Positions 53,944 to 62,290 of a stretch of DNA of 64,000 nucleotides are shown in pieces. Within the stretch, counting starts at the first letter, position 1; every line of letters starts with the position of its first letter. Below the pieces are notes generated by a model, which saw nothing but the letters and a program-made list of their open reading frames with translations, searched no databases and was not told the origin of the DNA. Source of the stretch: Alteriqipengyuania bathyomarina_B (lineage in GTDB: Bacteria; Pseudomonadota; Alphaproteobacteria; Sphingomonadales; Sphingomonadaceae); the NCBI RefSeq assembly GCF_038594605.1, contig NZ_JBCFZM010000003.1, positions 186,001 to 250,000 on the forward strand. Direction: 5' to 3'. The translations under genes were made by a program, and so were the position numbers.

Positions 53944-54675
53944 CTAACCCTGCGCCAGTTGCCGCTCCACGTCGGTCCATAGCTTCTTGAAGGCACGCGC
54001 CGCGGCGCTGCGCGGAGCGAAGGCACCGACGGGGGCGAGCTTCGTCGCGCATTGCTCGATCGCGCTTGCGGCCGGGATGACGGGCCATTCCCGGGCTTGC
54101 GCAACCGCTTCGCGGTGGAGCGTGCGGCGGCGATCTACCGTCGAGAACACCGGCATGATTCGCGGGGCCTTCTTGCCCTGCGCACTCACCTGCTCGCGCA
54201 CGGTTTCGAGCGCGCGGGCCGATAGCGGCGAGGGCGGGATCGGCACGAGGATCAGATCAGCGGCGCGCACGATCTGGCTCGAGAGCTCGCTGAGCACCGG
54301 CGGGCAGTCGAGGATCAGCCGGTCATAATCCTTCATCATCTCGGCGGTCAGCTTCGCCATGCGGTTCTTCTTGCCGATCTCGGCCAGCTGCACGTCCAGC
54401 GCGCGGATCGATTCATCGGCGGGCAGCAGGTCGAGCCGCGCATAGTCGGTCTTGCGGATGAGTTTTGCGGGATCGATTTCCTTGGCGATCACGCTGGTCG
54501 CGCGCTTCTTCTTCTTCGGGTCGACGCCCAGCAGGAAGCCCGCGCCGCCTGCCGCATCGAGATCCCACAGCAAAGTGCGCCGGCTCGATTGATTGGCTGC
54601 GCACCACGCGAGGTTGGCAGCGAAGGTCGTCTTTCCGACCCCGCCCTTAACGCTGTAGATCGCAACGACCGCCAT
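53944..54675 (-). CDS. ParA-family ATPase, second orphan copy
   Basis: 243 residues. Walker A YSVKGGVGKTTFAANLAW, Walker A' WDLDAAGGAGFLLG, Walker B RLILDCPPVLSELSSQIV. The order and wording of motifs mirror the ParA at 46281 (GAGFLLG, VQLAEIGKK against VQLARIGAK, LDCPP), so they are paralogues; this one lacks the long C-terminal tail. A basic KKKKR segment (about residue 55) is distinctive. No ParB partner adjacent. Confidence 0.9.
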   Translation of the reverse strand: MAVVAIYSVKGGVGKTTFAANLAWCAANQSSRRTLLWDLDAAGGAGFLLGVDPKKKKRATSVIAKEIDPAKLIRKTDYARLDLLPADESIRALDVQLAEIGKKNRMAKLTAEMMKDYDRLILDCPPVLSELSSQIVRAADLILVPIPPSPLSARALETVREQVSAQGKKAPRIMPVFSTVDRRRTLHREAVAQAREWPVIPAASAIEQCATKLAPVGAFAPRSAAARAFKKLWTDVERQLAQG

Positions 54676-54805
54676 TTCTCGCCGTTCTCCCTTGCCGCGA
54701 ACGCTTTTGATAGTGTTTCAACCGCGCAGGACATGCAATCGAAAAGCCCGCAAATCGGGGAGCCCGAGGGTGCCATGCCGGGCCAGGAGTGGGCCGAAAC
54801 GAAAA

Positions 54806-54836
54806 CGGGGCGGCACCTCGTTAGAGGCCCGCCCCG
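54806..54836 (-). terminator. rpoZ terminator
   Basis: CGGGGCGG (54806-54813) pairs perfectly with CCGCCCCG (54829-54836). On the - strand the stem is followed by TTTTCGTTT. It lies 26 bases after the rpoZ stop. Confidence 0.8.
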
Positions 54837-54861
54837 CATTCGCGTAATTTCGTGTGGGCGA

Positions 54862-55206
54862 TCAGCCCTCGTAGTCGCCGCCGACCGAGGTCGAACGGGT
54901 CGGGGTCGCGGCGGTCACCCGCAGCGCTTCGGCCGACTGGCTGAGCGAGCCGACTTCATCGATCTCGTCATCGTCGTCCGGCAGGATCTTCTGCAGGTTG
55001 GTGACCATGCTTTCCTGCAGGTCCTTCGGCTTGACGGTCTGTTCGGCGATTTCGCGCAGCGCGACGACCGGGTTCTTGTCGCGATCCCGATCGAGCGTGA
55101 TTTCGGCTCCGCCCGAGATTTCGCGCGCGCGCTCGGCGGCCAGCAGGACGAGGTCGAAGCGGTTGGGAACCTTGTCGACGCAATCTTCAACGGTAACGCG
55201 CGCCAT
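54862..55206 (-). CDS. rpoZ: RNA polymerase omega subunit
   Basis: 114 residues. The N-terminal MARVTVEDCVDKVPNRFDLVLLAAERAREI and the following NPVVALREIAEQTV are the omega core; the acidic C-terminal tail (LPDDDDEIDEV) and Ser/Thr-rich end are typical of alphaproteobacteria. It chaperones beta' and helps ppGpp binding. GGAG precedes the ATG at 55206. Confidence 0.96.
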   Translation of the reverse strand: MARVTVEDCVDKVPNRFDLVLLAAERAREISGGAEITLDRDRDKNPVVALREIAEQTVKPKDLQESMVTNLQKILPDDDDEIDEVGSLSQSAEALRVTAATPTRSTSVGGDYEG

Positions 55207-55336
55207 ATCCGGGGCACTCCATACAAACGGTCATTTCGGGATCGAGCGCGCCACATAGCGACAGGTGCGGCGATTTTCAACGCAAATCCGGTGCGCCGCT
55301 GCGCGCCTGATCCTCGCTGAGTGTTCTTCGCCGCCC

Positions 55337-56884
55337 CTATTCTTCGCCGAAGTCTGAATAATCGCGATACGAGGGCGAGCTGAACTTGGTGTATTCGCTC
55401 TGGAAGATCAGCGGCACGTTGCCGGTGGAGCCGTGACGCTGCTTGGCGACGATCAGCAGCGCCTTGTTCACCAGCCTCTGGTGCTCTTCCATCCAGTCCT
55501 GATACTTCTGCGCTTCGTCGGGCGATTCCGAGCCGTCCGGCACGTTGGGCATCTGCGCCTTGTGGTAATATTCGGCGCGATAGATGAACCAGACCATGTC
55601 GGCGTCCTGCTCGATCGAGCCCGATTCGCGCAGGTCGGCCAGCTGCGGTTTCTTGTCCTCGCGCTGTTCGACCGCGCGGCTCAGCTGCGAGAGTGCGATG
55701 ACCGGCAGCTCCAGCTCCTTCGCCATCGTCTTGAGACCCCGGCTGATTTCCGAGATTTCGTTGACCCGGTTGTCGCTCGCGCGGCCCGACCCCTGGAGCA
55801 GCTGCAGGTAGTCGACCACGACGAGGCCGATCTTGTTCTTCCGCTTCAGCCGCCGCGCGCGCATCCGCAGCGCGTCGATGGTGAGCGCGGGCGTATCGTC
55901 GATGAACAGCTGCAGGTCGGCCAGGCGCTGGCTCGCTTCGGAGAGGCGCGTGAATTCGTCGCGCCCGATATCGCCCGAGCGCAGCTTTTCCGAACTGATC
56001 TCGGCCTGTTCGGCAAGGATACGCGTGGCCAGCTGGTCGGCGCTCATTTCGAGGCTGAAGAAGGCCACCGGCGCGCCGCCCGAATCGGGGCCGCCGTCGC
56101 GCTGCTGCTTGAGATATTCGTAAGCCGTGTTGAACGCGATGTTGGTCGCCAGCGAGGTCTTGCCCATGCCCGGACGACCGGCGAGGATCACGAGGTCGGA
56201 ATTGTGCAGACCGGCGGTCTTCTCGTCGATCGTGGCGAGGCCAGTGGTGCGCCCCGAGAGGCCGCGATCCGAATTCATCGCCTTCTGCGCGAGTTTCAGC
56301 GCGGCGATCGAGGCGTCCTTGAAGGTGCTCGCGTCGCTGCCGATGTTGGTGCCCTCGGCAATCTCGTAGAGCGCGGCTTCCGCCGATTCGATCTGCTTGA
56401 GCGGTTCGACCGATTCGGATGTGTCGAGCGCGTCGGTCACCAGCGTGCGGCCTACCGTCACGAGCTCGCGCAGCAGCGCCAGGTCGTAGATCTGTTCGGC
56501 CAGCTGGCGTACCGCGAGCAGGCCCTGCCCGTCGGCGGTCAGGCGCATCAGATAGCTGGTGCCGCCCAGCTGCTCGAGATGCTCGCTGCCTTCGAAATAG
56601 GGCTTGAGCGTCACCGGGCTCGCGGTGCTGCCGCGCTCCATCATGGTCAGCACGCGTTCCATGATCAGGCGGTGCGCGGGCACGAAGAAATGATCGGGCC
56701 GCAGCGGGTTGGGCAGTTCCTCGTAGACCGAATTGTCGATCAGGATCGCGCCCAGAAACGCCGCCTCCGCCTCCACGTTGGACGGCAAGGCGCGGCCCAC
56801 TTCGGTCGCGGCAGTGCCCGGCGTGGCGGCGTTGGCTTGGGAATCGGTTGCGGCTGGATTGAGCATGAGTGTGTCGTCGGGCAT
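55337..56884 (-). CDS. dnaB: Replicative DNA helicase
   Basis: 515 residues, hexameric fork helicase. N-terminal DnaB domain (LPSNVEAEAAFLGAILIDNSVYEEL, HFFVPAHRLIMERVL), linker, RecA-like C-terminal domain with Walker A LAGRPGMGKTSLATNIA, FFSLEMSADQLATRIL, Walker B LVVVDYLQLL and the arginine-rich LRESGSIEQDADMVWFIYRAEYY. No intein is present. Start ATG 56884 is chosen; a second ATG at 56866 is equally possible since neither has a clear ribosome site. Divergent from UPF0262. Confidence 0.97.
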   Translation of the reverse strand: MPDDTLMLNPAATDSQANAATPGTAATEVGRALPSNVEAEAAFLGAILIDNSVYEELPNPLRPDHFFVPAHRLIMERVLTMMERGSTASPVTLKPYFEGSEHLEQLGGTSYLMRLTADGQGLLAVRQLAEQIYDLALLRELVTVGRTLVTDALDTSESVEPLKQIESAEAALYEIAEGTNIGSDASTFKDASIAALKLAQKAMNSDRGLSGRTTGLATIDEKTAGLHNSDLVILAGRPGMGKTSLATNIAFNTAYEYLKQQRDGGPDSGGAPVAFFSLEMSADQLATRILAEQAEISSEKLRSGDIGRDEFTRLSEASQRLADLQLFIDDTPALTIDALRMRARRLKRKNKIGLVVVDYLQLLQGSGRASDNRVNEISEISRGLKTMAKELELPVIALSQLSRAVEQREDKKPQLADLRESGSIEQDADMVWFIYRAEYYHKAQMPNVPDGSESPDEAQKYQDWMEEHQRLVNKALLIVAKQRHGSTGNVPLIFQSEYTKFSSPSYRDYSDFGEE

Positions 56885-57024
56885 TTGCGGGACAGTGTGC
56901 GAACCCGCGGCGGCCCGCAACCCATCCCGCGCGCGCAAAATCTTCTCCCCCCTGTGAATAAGGCAAACAAGCCGATGAGGCCTTGCCGGGGCTATCACAT
57001 TTCTGCGAAGGCAGTCGCGATCAC

Positions 57025-57507
57025 ATGGCCGACCACCGCATCTCGAAAATCGATCTCGACGACTCGACGATCCTGTGGCGCAATGCCGACGTCGAGCAGG
57101 AGCGGCGCGTCGCGATCTTCGATCTGATCGAGGAGAACACCTTCAAGCCTGTCCGCGCGGCGGAAAAAGGCGCGACCGGACCCTATCACCTCGGGCTGGG
57201 CGTGCGCGACGACCGGCTCGCGCTCGACATCGCGACCGAGGATGGCGAGCCGCTGGAGACGATCATGCTCGGCCTCGCGCGCTTCCGCCGCCCGATCCGC
57301 GACTATTTCGCGATCTGCGACAGCTATTACCAGGCGATCCGCAAGGCGACCCCGGCCGAGATCGAGACGATCGACATGGCCCGGCGCGGCGTTCACAACA
57401 ACGCCGCCGAGCTGCTGGTCGAACGGCTGGAAGACAAGGTCGAGACCGACTTCGCGACCGCCCGGCGGCTTTTCACGCTGATCTGCGTGCTTCACATCCG
57501 GGGGTGA
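57025..57507 (+). CDS. UPF0262 family protein
   Basis: 160 residues starting MADHRISKIDLDDSTILWRN, with EQERRVAIFDLIEENTFKP and LARFRRPIRDYFAICDSYYQAI, the UPF0262 core found widely in alphaproteobacteria. Function unknown; soluble. ATG 57025 preferred over an upstream frame beginning 56983. Its stop overlaps the GTG of the GH25-like gene (GTGA). Confidence 0.9.
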   Translation: MADHRISKIDLDDSTILWRNADVEQERRVAIFDLIEENTFKPVRAAEKGATGPYHLGLGVRDDRLALDIATEDGEPLETIMLGLARFRRPIRDYFAICDSYYQAIRKATPAEIETIDMARRGVHNNAAELLVERLEDKVETDFATARRLFTLICVLHIRG

Positions 57508-58214
57508 TCGCGGTGGCCCGGACTTCGAAACGCCCGCTGTGGCTCAAGCTGATGCTTGTCGTGCTGATTCTCGCGCCGCTGGGTGGCGGCGCCTGGCTAT
57601 GGTGGGACCTGAGAACCTGGCAGCCGCCCGAGAGCGAATATCCCGAACAGGGCGCGGACCTTTCCGGCGGCACCGGCGAGATGAATTTCGCGGTGCTCAA
57701 GGGCCATGGAGCCGATTTCGTCTATCTCCCCGCTACAGGGGGCGAGGGCGAACGCTCGGCCAGCTTCACCCGCAACCTCGCCGCCGCGCGGGCCGAAGGG
57801 CTGGAGGTGGGCGCGGTCCACCTGTTCGACCCCTGCGTCCCCGCCGACGGGCAGGCGGCGAATTTCGTCACCATCGTCCCGCGCGACGCGGATCTGCTGC
57901 CGCCGGCGATCGCGCTGATCGATACGGGCGAGGAGTGTCTGGAGCCGGTCACCAGCGGGCAGGTGCGCAGCGAGCTGACGATCCTCGCCAATCAGATCGA
58001 GGCGCATGCGGGCCGCCCCGCGATCCTGAAACTGGGGCGCAAGTTCGAGGAGACGCACGGCGTCGCCGCGCGGATAGAGCGCAACCTGTGGCTAGTGCGC
58101 ACACGGCTGGAACCCGACTATGGCGGGCGCCCGTGGCTGATCTGGACGGCGAACGAGAAATACGAGAGCGGGGCGAGCGACCAGCCGGTCGCCTGGGCAG
58201 TGGTGAGACCATGA
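57504..58214 (+). CDS. GH25-like protein with altered catalytic motif
   Basis: 236 residues from GTG 57504. An N-terminal membrane helix (LKLMLVVLILAPLGGGAWLW) is followed by a GH25-lysozyme-like barrel: GADLSG (the Asp of the first strand), FVYLPATGGEG where GH25 enzymes usually read FVYIKATEG, and GLEVGAVHLFDPC where they read GAYHF. The usual second-strand Lys and Glu are shifted or missing, so lysozyme activity is doubtful. Coupled to UPF0262 in front and cytidine deaminase behind (ATGA). Confidence 0.7.
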   Translation: MIAVARTSKRPLWLKLMLVVLILAPLGGGAWLWWDLRTWQPPESEYPEQGADLSGGTGEMNFAVLKGHGADFVYLPATGGEGERSASFTRNLAAARAEGLEVGAVHLFDPCVPADGQAANFVTIVPRDADLLPPAIALIDTGEECLEPVTSGQVRSELTILANQIEAHAGRPAILKLGRKFEETHGVAARIERNLWLVRTRLEPDYGGRPWLIWTANEKYESGASDQPVAWAVVRP

Positions 58215-58636
58215 GCAAGACACGCGACGAAGATCTGATCGCAGCGGCGCGCAGCGCGGCGGGTCATGCCTATGCGCCCTATTCGGACTATGCGGTGGGC
58301 GCGGCGCTGCGCTTTGCCGATGGCGCGATCGTCACCGGCACGAATATCGAGAATGCGAGCTACGGGTTGTCGCTGTGTGCCGAGACGGTCGCGGTAGCCA
58401 AGGCGCTGGCCGAAGGGCGGCGCGGCGGGCTGGTGACGCTCGCGGTGACCGGACCGACGGGCAAGGGCGGCGATGCGCCGATCACGCCATGCGGGCGCTG
58501 CCGCCAGGTGCTCAACGAGATCGCCCAACTCGGCGGCACCGATCCGCTGATCCTGTGCGTCGGCGCGCATGAGGTGATGGAACTGCGCCTGTCGGACCTG
58601 CTGCCGCACGGCTTCGGGCCTGCGCATCTCGATTAG
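58211..58636 (+). CDS. cdd: Cytidine deaminase
   Basis: 141 residues, the small tetrameric type. YAPYSDYAVGAAL, GTNIENASYGLSLCAETVAVAKALAEG (zinc Cys and catalytic Glu) and TPCGRCRQVLNEIAQ (two more zinc Cys) are complete. Deaminates cytidine and deoxycytidine in salvage. ATG 58211 overlaps the previous stop. The last gene in the UPF0262-GH25-like-cdd run. Confidence 0.95.
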   Translation: MSKTRDEDLIAAARSAAGHAYAPYSDYAVGAALRFADGAIVTGTNIENASYGLSLCAETVAVAKALAEGRRGGLVTLAVTGPTGKGGDAPITPCGRCRQVLNEIAQLGGTDPLILCVGAHEVMELRLSDLLPHGFGPAHLD

Positions 58637-58672
58637 GCGCATCTGGGGGTGGGGCGCACCGGTAACCTGATA

Positions 58673-58766
58673 CCGCTCGCCCTTAGCTTGTCGAAGGGCT
58701 GTTCTTCTTCCTGAGATCTTGGCTCAAAAAGGAAGGACGATCCTTCGACAGGCTCAGGATGAGCGG
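58673..58766. repeat. REP-like inverted pair, candidate intergenic mobile repeat
   Basis: The 25-base arms at 58673-58697 and 58742-58766 are inverted copies matching at 21 of 25 positions, with core GTCGAAGG / CCTTCGAC. The unit containing CCTTCGACAGGCTCAGGATGAGCGG resembles repeats scattered between genes in sphingomonads. It sits between convergent genes, and TTTTTT follows on the + side, so it may also end cdd transcription. Confidence 0.65.
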
Positions 58767-58786
58767 GTCTTTTTTCCAGAGGGTTT

Positions 58787-59926
58787 CTAGTCCTCCTCGC
58801 TCTCCAGCCATTCGAGCAGCGCGCCAAGGCATTCGCGGGCTAGCATCTTGGAGCGGTCCGGGCTCCAGCCCTGCAGATCGTCCGGATAGTCCGCATTGTC
58901 CTTGAACGGCATTTCCAGCGTCATCGCGGTCGCGGCGTAGCGTTCCGCCACCTGGTTGGTGCTGATCGCGAGGTTGGCCTTGCCCGGGCCGGACTTGGGA
59001 TAGCCCTTCTTGGTCTGGAAGTCGGGGCACCGCCGGTCGAGGATGCGCTGGTAGCGGTAGTAACGCTCGCCATGCTCGTCGCTCCAGCTCGGGATGCCTT
59101 CGTACCCGGCGAGGAAAACCGCGTCGATCGCCTCGTCGCCGTGGACGTCCATCGCGAAGTGGACGCCGGTTTCGTCCATCGCATTGCGGATGGCGAGCAC
59201 TTCGGGTGAGCGTTCCGCGCTGGGCTCGGCCCATTCGCGGTTGAGGTTCACGCCCCTGGCATTGGTGCGCAGGTGCCCGCGCGCGCTGCCATCGGGGTTG
59301 CAGTTGGGCACGATGTGGAAGCGGCACTTCTCGCGCAGCGCCCGTCCCAGCGTGTCCGCCGGATCGCACAGCAGTTGCAGCGCGCCTTCCATCCACCATT
59401 CAGCCATGCTCTCGCCCGGATGCTGGCGCGCGTAGAGCCAGACCTGCGTTTCGCCTTCGCCCATTTCGAGGCAGTCGAGCGGGCGCCCGTCGAGCGTGTC
59501 GCCCAGCTTGCGATGCGATACGCCCTCGCCGCTCGCGCATTCGGCGATCAGATCGTGATGGCGGTCGATCGAGAAGGGCGCGAAATAGGCGAACCAGACG
59601 AGATCGCCGGCGGGCGTATAGCGGATCGTAAGCGTACCGCCTTCCTCGTCCTTGTCGAAGGTCGACGGAGCGCGGCCCCAGAAATCGCGGTCTTCGGAAA
59701 CGCAGGCGTTGTAGTCGGGCCAGCCCGCCGGATAGGCGCTGTCGTTCAGCCCCACGATCTTCAGCACCAGTTCGCGCCCGCCGGTGTTGGCGACGCGGAA
59801 ATGGAACCACTGTTTGAATTCGCTGTCGCGATCGGGCTTCAGGCGGAGCATCGCGCTCCCCTGATGCACGGTCATCACGTCGATGCTGCCGCTGTCGAAT
59901 ACGCTGTCGATGACGATATTGCTCAA
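58787..59926 (-). CDS. M14-family carboxypeptidase (cytosolic carboxypeptidase-like)
   Basis: 379 residues. N-terminal beta domain (DSVFDSGSIDVM, DSEFKQWFHFRVANTGGREL) typical of CCP/Nna1-type enzymes, then the peptidase: zinc site ARQHPGESMAEWWMEG (HxxE), NPDGSARGHLRTNARGVNLNREW, third zinc His in FAMDVHGDEAIDAVFL and catalytic Glu in AMTLEMPFKD. It removes C-terminal residues, possibly Glu, from proteins or peptides. The start is TTG at 59926, supported by a strong GTGGAGG site eight bases upstream, and it overlaps the DUF4136 stop. Confidence 0.92.
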   Translation of the reverse strand: MSNIVIDSVFDSGSIDVMTVHQGSAMLRLKPDRDSEFKQWFHFRVANTGGRELVLKIVGLNDSAYPAGWPDYNACVSEDRDFWGRAPSTFDKDEEGGTLTIRYTPAGDLVWFAYFAPFSIDRHHDLIAECASGEGVSHRKLGDTLDGRPLDCLEMGEGETQVWLYARQHPGESMAEWWMEGALQLLCDPADTLGRALREKCRFHIVPNCNPDGSARGHLRTNARGVNLNREWAEPSAERSPEVLAIRNAMDETGVHFAMDVHGDEAIDAVFLAGYEGIPSWSDEHGERYYRYQRILDRRCPDFQTKKGYPKSGPGKANLAISTNQVAERYAATAMTLEMPFKDNADYPDDLQGWSPDRSKMLARECLGALLEWLESEED

Positions 59927-60546
59927 GGATTGACCTCCACTTCGATTGTCTCGCCATTATTACCGGGAAAGCCGCGGAACAAGGCGTCTGCCAGCGCGGC
60001 TGCTGCGGGCTCGTTTTTCGCAAGTGGCGACTTGGCTGGCGCATCGAGTCGCGCACGCCCTTCCCACAGAACTTCGTTGGTGGCCACGTCGCGGATGCGC
60101 ACTTCCATGCGGGTCACGACGCGCGGCTGCGGGCCGCCGCCCAGATTGATGCCGACGCCGATGCCCACGCCGCTACCGTAGCTGCCGGTCGATCCGCCCG
60201 CACCCACGGTTACCGGGCTGCGCCGTCCGCGGCTGTCGATCTGCGTGCGCTCCACGCTGACGCTGGCGGTCTGGCGTGCGCTGCTGCGCGCGCTTTCGTT
60301 ATAGCCGTAGGCCGCGAGTTCGCCCGCGACCGCAGCCTTGTACGGCGTCAGCGCGAGGCCTTGCTCGGGCGAACCGGGTGCGGTCTCCACGAATAATCGC
60401 GTATTGCCGAGTTGCGAGCGCGCATCGGCATCGACGAAGCGCGTGACCTCGATCGGGCCTGCGGGCTTGGTGGTCGAGCAGGCGCTCAGCGCCAGCGGGA
60501 GGGCGATGGCGGCGAAGGGGATGGCGAGTCTGCGGCGAGCCTTCAT
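59923..60546 (-). CDS. DUF4136 lipoprotein
   Basis: 207 residues. Lipoprotein signal IALPLALSACSTTKPAG (lipobox LSAC), a domain with VTRFVDADA and RIRDVATNEVLWEGRARLDAPAKSP, and a Gly/Ser-rich stretch (STGSYGSGVGIGVGINLGGG), the usual DUF4136 pattern. Envelope-associated, function unknown. The 3' end overlaps the M14 start (TTGA), so the pair is translated together. Confidence 0.85.
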   Translation of the reverse strand: MKARRRLAIPFAAIALPLALSACSTTKPAGPIEVTRFVDADARSQLGNTRLFVETAPGSPEQGLALTPYKAAVAGELAAYGYNESARSSARQTASVSVERTQIDSRGRRSPVTVGAGGSTGSYGSGVGIGVGINLGGGPQPRVVTRMEVRIRDVATNEVLWEGRARLDAPAKSPLAKNEPAAAALADALFRGFPGNNGETIEVEVNP

Positions 60547-60804
60547 GGCGGGGCCTTTCTGTTGCAAAGAAGGTGCTTGTTGCGGGCAACGCACGACACT
60601 GGCAATCCGTGCCGACGGCACCACGCATCGGGCCAGCCCTTCGCGCCCCCTGAAGCGCGGGTTGCACGCAGTCCTGCTTGACTTTTTGGCGCTGCGCCAT
60701 AAATGGGCCCGCAACGATGGCGGCATCGCAGGCTGATCTGCGGTGCCGATTTGTTTTGTATAGGCTCCGTTTTCCCCGGACCTAGCTAGATTCAGGGTAG
60801 TACC

Positions 60805-60930
60805 ATGAAGATTCGCAACAGCCTCAAGTCGCTCAAGAAGCGTCACCGCGACAACCGCGTGATTCGCCGTCGCGGCCGCACTTATGTGATCAACAAGACC
60901 AACAAGCGGATGAAGGCGCGCCAGGGTTGA
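60805..60930 (+). CDS. rpmJ: 50S ribosomal protein bL36, type B (zinc-free)
   Basis: 41 residues, MKIRNSLKSLKKRHRDNRVI then RRRGRTYVINKTNKRMKARQ and G. It has the length and wording of the type-B (YkgO-like) form: the CxxC/CxH zinc ligands of classical bL36 are absent. It folds at the base of the large subunit near 23S helices. A promoter-like TTGTTT...TATAGG precedes it at about 60750, and it ends before a strong terminator. Confidence 0.93.
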   Translation: MKIRNSLKSLKKRHRDNRVIRRRGRTYVINKTNKRMKARQG

Positions 60931-61039
60931 TCCTCGGGCTGATGCCCATGGAACCCGCGCCTTACGCTGGTTAGGTCGTTCTCGCGACGCGCGCACGATA
61001 CGTGCTGCGCGATCGCTGTTGCGCGTGGTCGCCACGCAC

Positions 61040-61080
61040 GAAAAAGCCCTCCGCGCCGTTAACGGCCGGAGGGCTTTTTC
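61040..61080 (+). terminator. Strong terminator after bL36
   Basis: GAAAAAGCCCTCCG (61040-61053) and CGGAGGGCTTTTTC (61067-61080) pair perfectly; the loop itself is the palindrome GCCGTTAACGGC. A and T runs on both ends allow it to act for both strands, including the convergent gene ending at 61139. Confidence 0.93.
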
Positions 61081-61138
61081 GTTGCGGCCGCGCCGCTCGC
61101 CCCGCAGTGGGTGAGCGACCGGCCGGGACAGGATGCGA

Positions 61139-61504
61139 TCAGGCGTCGGCGCCCGCCGCACGGCAGTTCGCGAGGGCGTCCGCATCGAGCTCGGTGCCGT
61201 CGAAGGTGAAGGTCGCGACCGGACCGAATTTGCGGGCCAGGCGCTCGCAGACCACTTCGGGGCGCGAGCGGGCCTTGCTGCCTACGCAGATCGTGTCCGA
61301 ACAGATGAAGGTGCCCCCGCGGATCACTTCGGTCCGCCGTTCGACCGACTGTTCCAGCGTCGCGCGGTAATAGACGCTCGAGCCCTTGGACGGGAGTGCC
61401 TGCGCAGGCGCGGGGGCGAGCGCGGCACCGAAGGTCAGCGCGGTGGTCAAAATGGCGACGCCGGCGATGGCGGTCTGGCGGAGGGGGGTCTTGAAGAGGG
61501 TCAT
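61139..61504 (-). CDS. Exported CC_3452-type protein
   Basis: 121 residues. Signal peptide to about APAQA. The mature part YYRATLEQSVERRTEVIRGGTFICSDTICVG...RPEVVCERLARKFGPVATF...ALANC has four spaced Cys and the layout of the CC_3452 family of Caulobacter and sphingomonads. The Cys residues probably form disulfides in the periplasm. GGGAG precedes ATG 61504. Divergent from the HxlR gene and possibly under its control. Confidence 0.78.
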   Translation of the reverse strand: MTLFKTPLRQTAIAGVAILTTALTFGAALAPAPAQALPSKGSSVYYRATLEQSVERRTEVIRGGTFICSDTICVGSKARSRPEVVCERLARKFGPVATFTFDGTELDADALANCRAAGADA

Positions 61505-61536
61505 GGCGGGCTCCCTAGGGGCGGTGTGTCGAAGGG

Positions 61537-61590
61537 CAACCACATTAGGTTGCGAATCACCACCTATCTTCCTAGGTTGCAGGTTGCAAC
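61537..61590. promoter_or_regulatory. Repeat-rich operator between CC_3452-type and HxlR genes
   Basis: AGGTTGC occurs three times (61547-61553, 61574-61580, 61581-61587). CAACC (61537-61541) is inverted to GGTTG (61548-61552), and GTTGCA (61576-61581) to TGCAAC (61585-61590). The spacing places two palindromic sites about 38 bases apart in the divergent promoter, as expected for a dimeric autoregulator. Confidence 0.6.
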
Positions 61591-61660
61591 TGAAAACTTA
61601 GTTTCGATTTTGTGCCTATCGCGAATTGCGGTAGGTCTTGCTGCTTGGAGATGATCGATC

Positions 61661-62236
61661 ATGGGTACTGACGTACGCGAGCCCTTGAAGGAACTGAGTG
61701 CCTGCGGCCTTCCGGCGGCGCTCGAAGTGATGGGCGAGCGGTGGAGTTTCATGATCCTGCGCGCCAGCTTCAACGGCGTGCATCATTTCGAAGAATTCCT
61801 GAGCGAGCTGGGCATTGCCCGCAACATCCTCTCAAACCGGCTCAGCCGTCTCGTCGAGCACGGCATCCTCGACCGTGTGCAGGACGAGGCGGATCGGCGG
61901 CGGGTCGAATATGCGCTGACCGAGAAGGGCTTCGACCTGCTGCCCGCGATGGTCTCGCTGCGGCACTGGGGCCTCAAATACGGCATCGAGACCGCCGGGA
62001 TGGACCCGGTGATCGTAGACGAGCGCGACCGGATGCCGATCGGCCCCGTCGCGATGCTGGCGCATGATGGCCGAATCCTCGGCCCCGCCGACCTCAACAT
62101 GATTGCGCGCAAGGACCTGCCCGAGGCCGGCCGCGACCGGCGCGAGGGTGCGCCCGCCGACGCCCCGCACGCGCTCCACAATTGCGACGATCCGGATAGC
62201 AAGCTGGACGACGAGCCGCGCGAGGCGGCGGAGTAG
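61661..62236 (+). CDS. HxlR-family transcription regulator
   Basis: 191 residues. Winged helix: CGLPAALEVMGERWSFMILRASFNGVHHFEEF then LGIARNILSNRLSRLVEHGILDR and a wing in RRRVEYALTEKGFDLLPAMVSLRHWG. The Cys15 at the N terminus is in the position used for redox or thiol sensing in some HxlR members. The C-terminal 80 residues are polar and Asp-rich, longer than the 110-120-residue norm. Likely binds the repeats in the divergent promoter. Confidence 0.92.
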   Translation: MGTDVREPLKELSACGLPAALEVMGERWSFMILRASFNGVHHFEEFLSELGIARNILSNRLSRLVEHGILDRVQDEADRRRVEYALTEKGFDLLPAMVSLRHWGLKYGIETAGMDPVIVDERDRMPIGPVAMLAHDGRILGPADLNMIARKDLPEAGRDRREGAPADAPHALHNCDDPDSKLDDEPREAAE

Positions 62237-62290
62237 AATTCAGACGAGCCGCTCCGGCGTCGGCTGTCGGCACCGGTTCCTAACCGGCGT

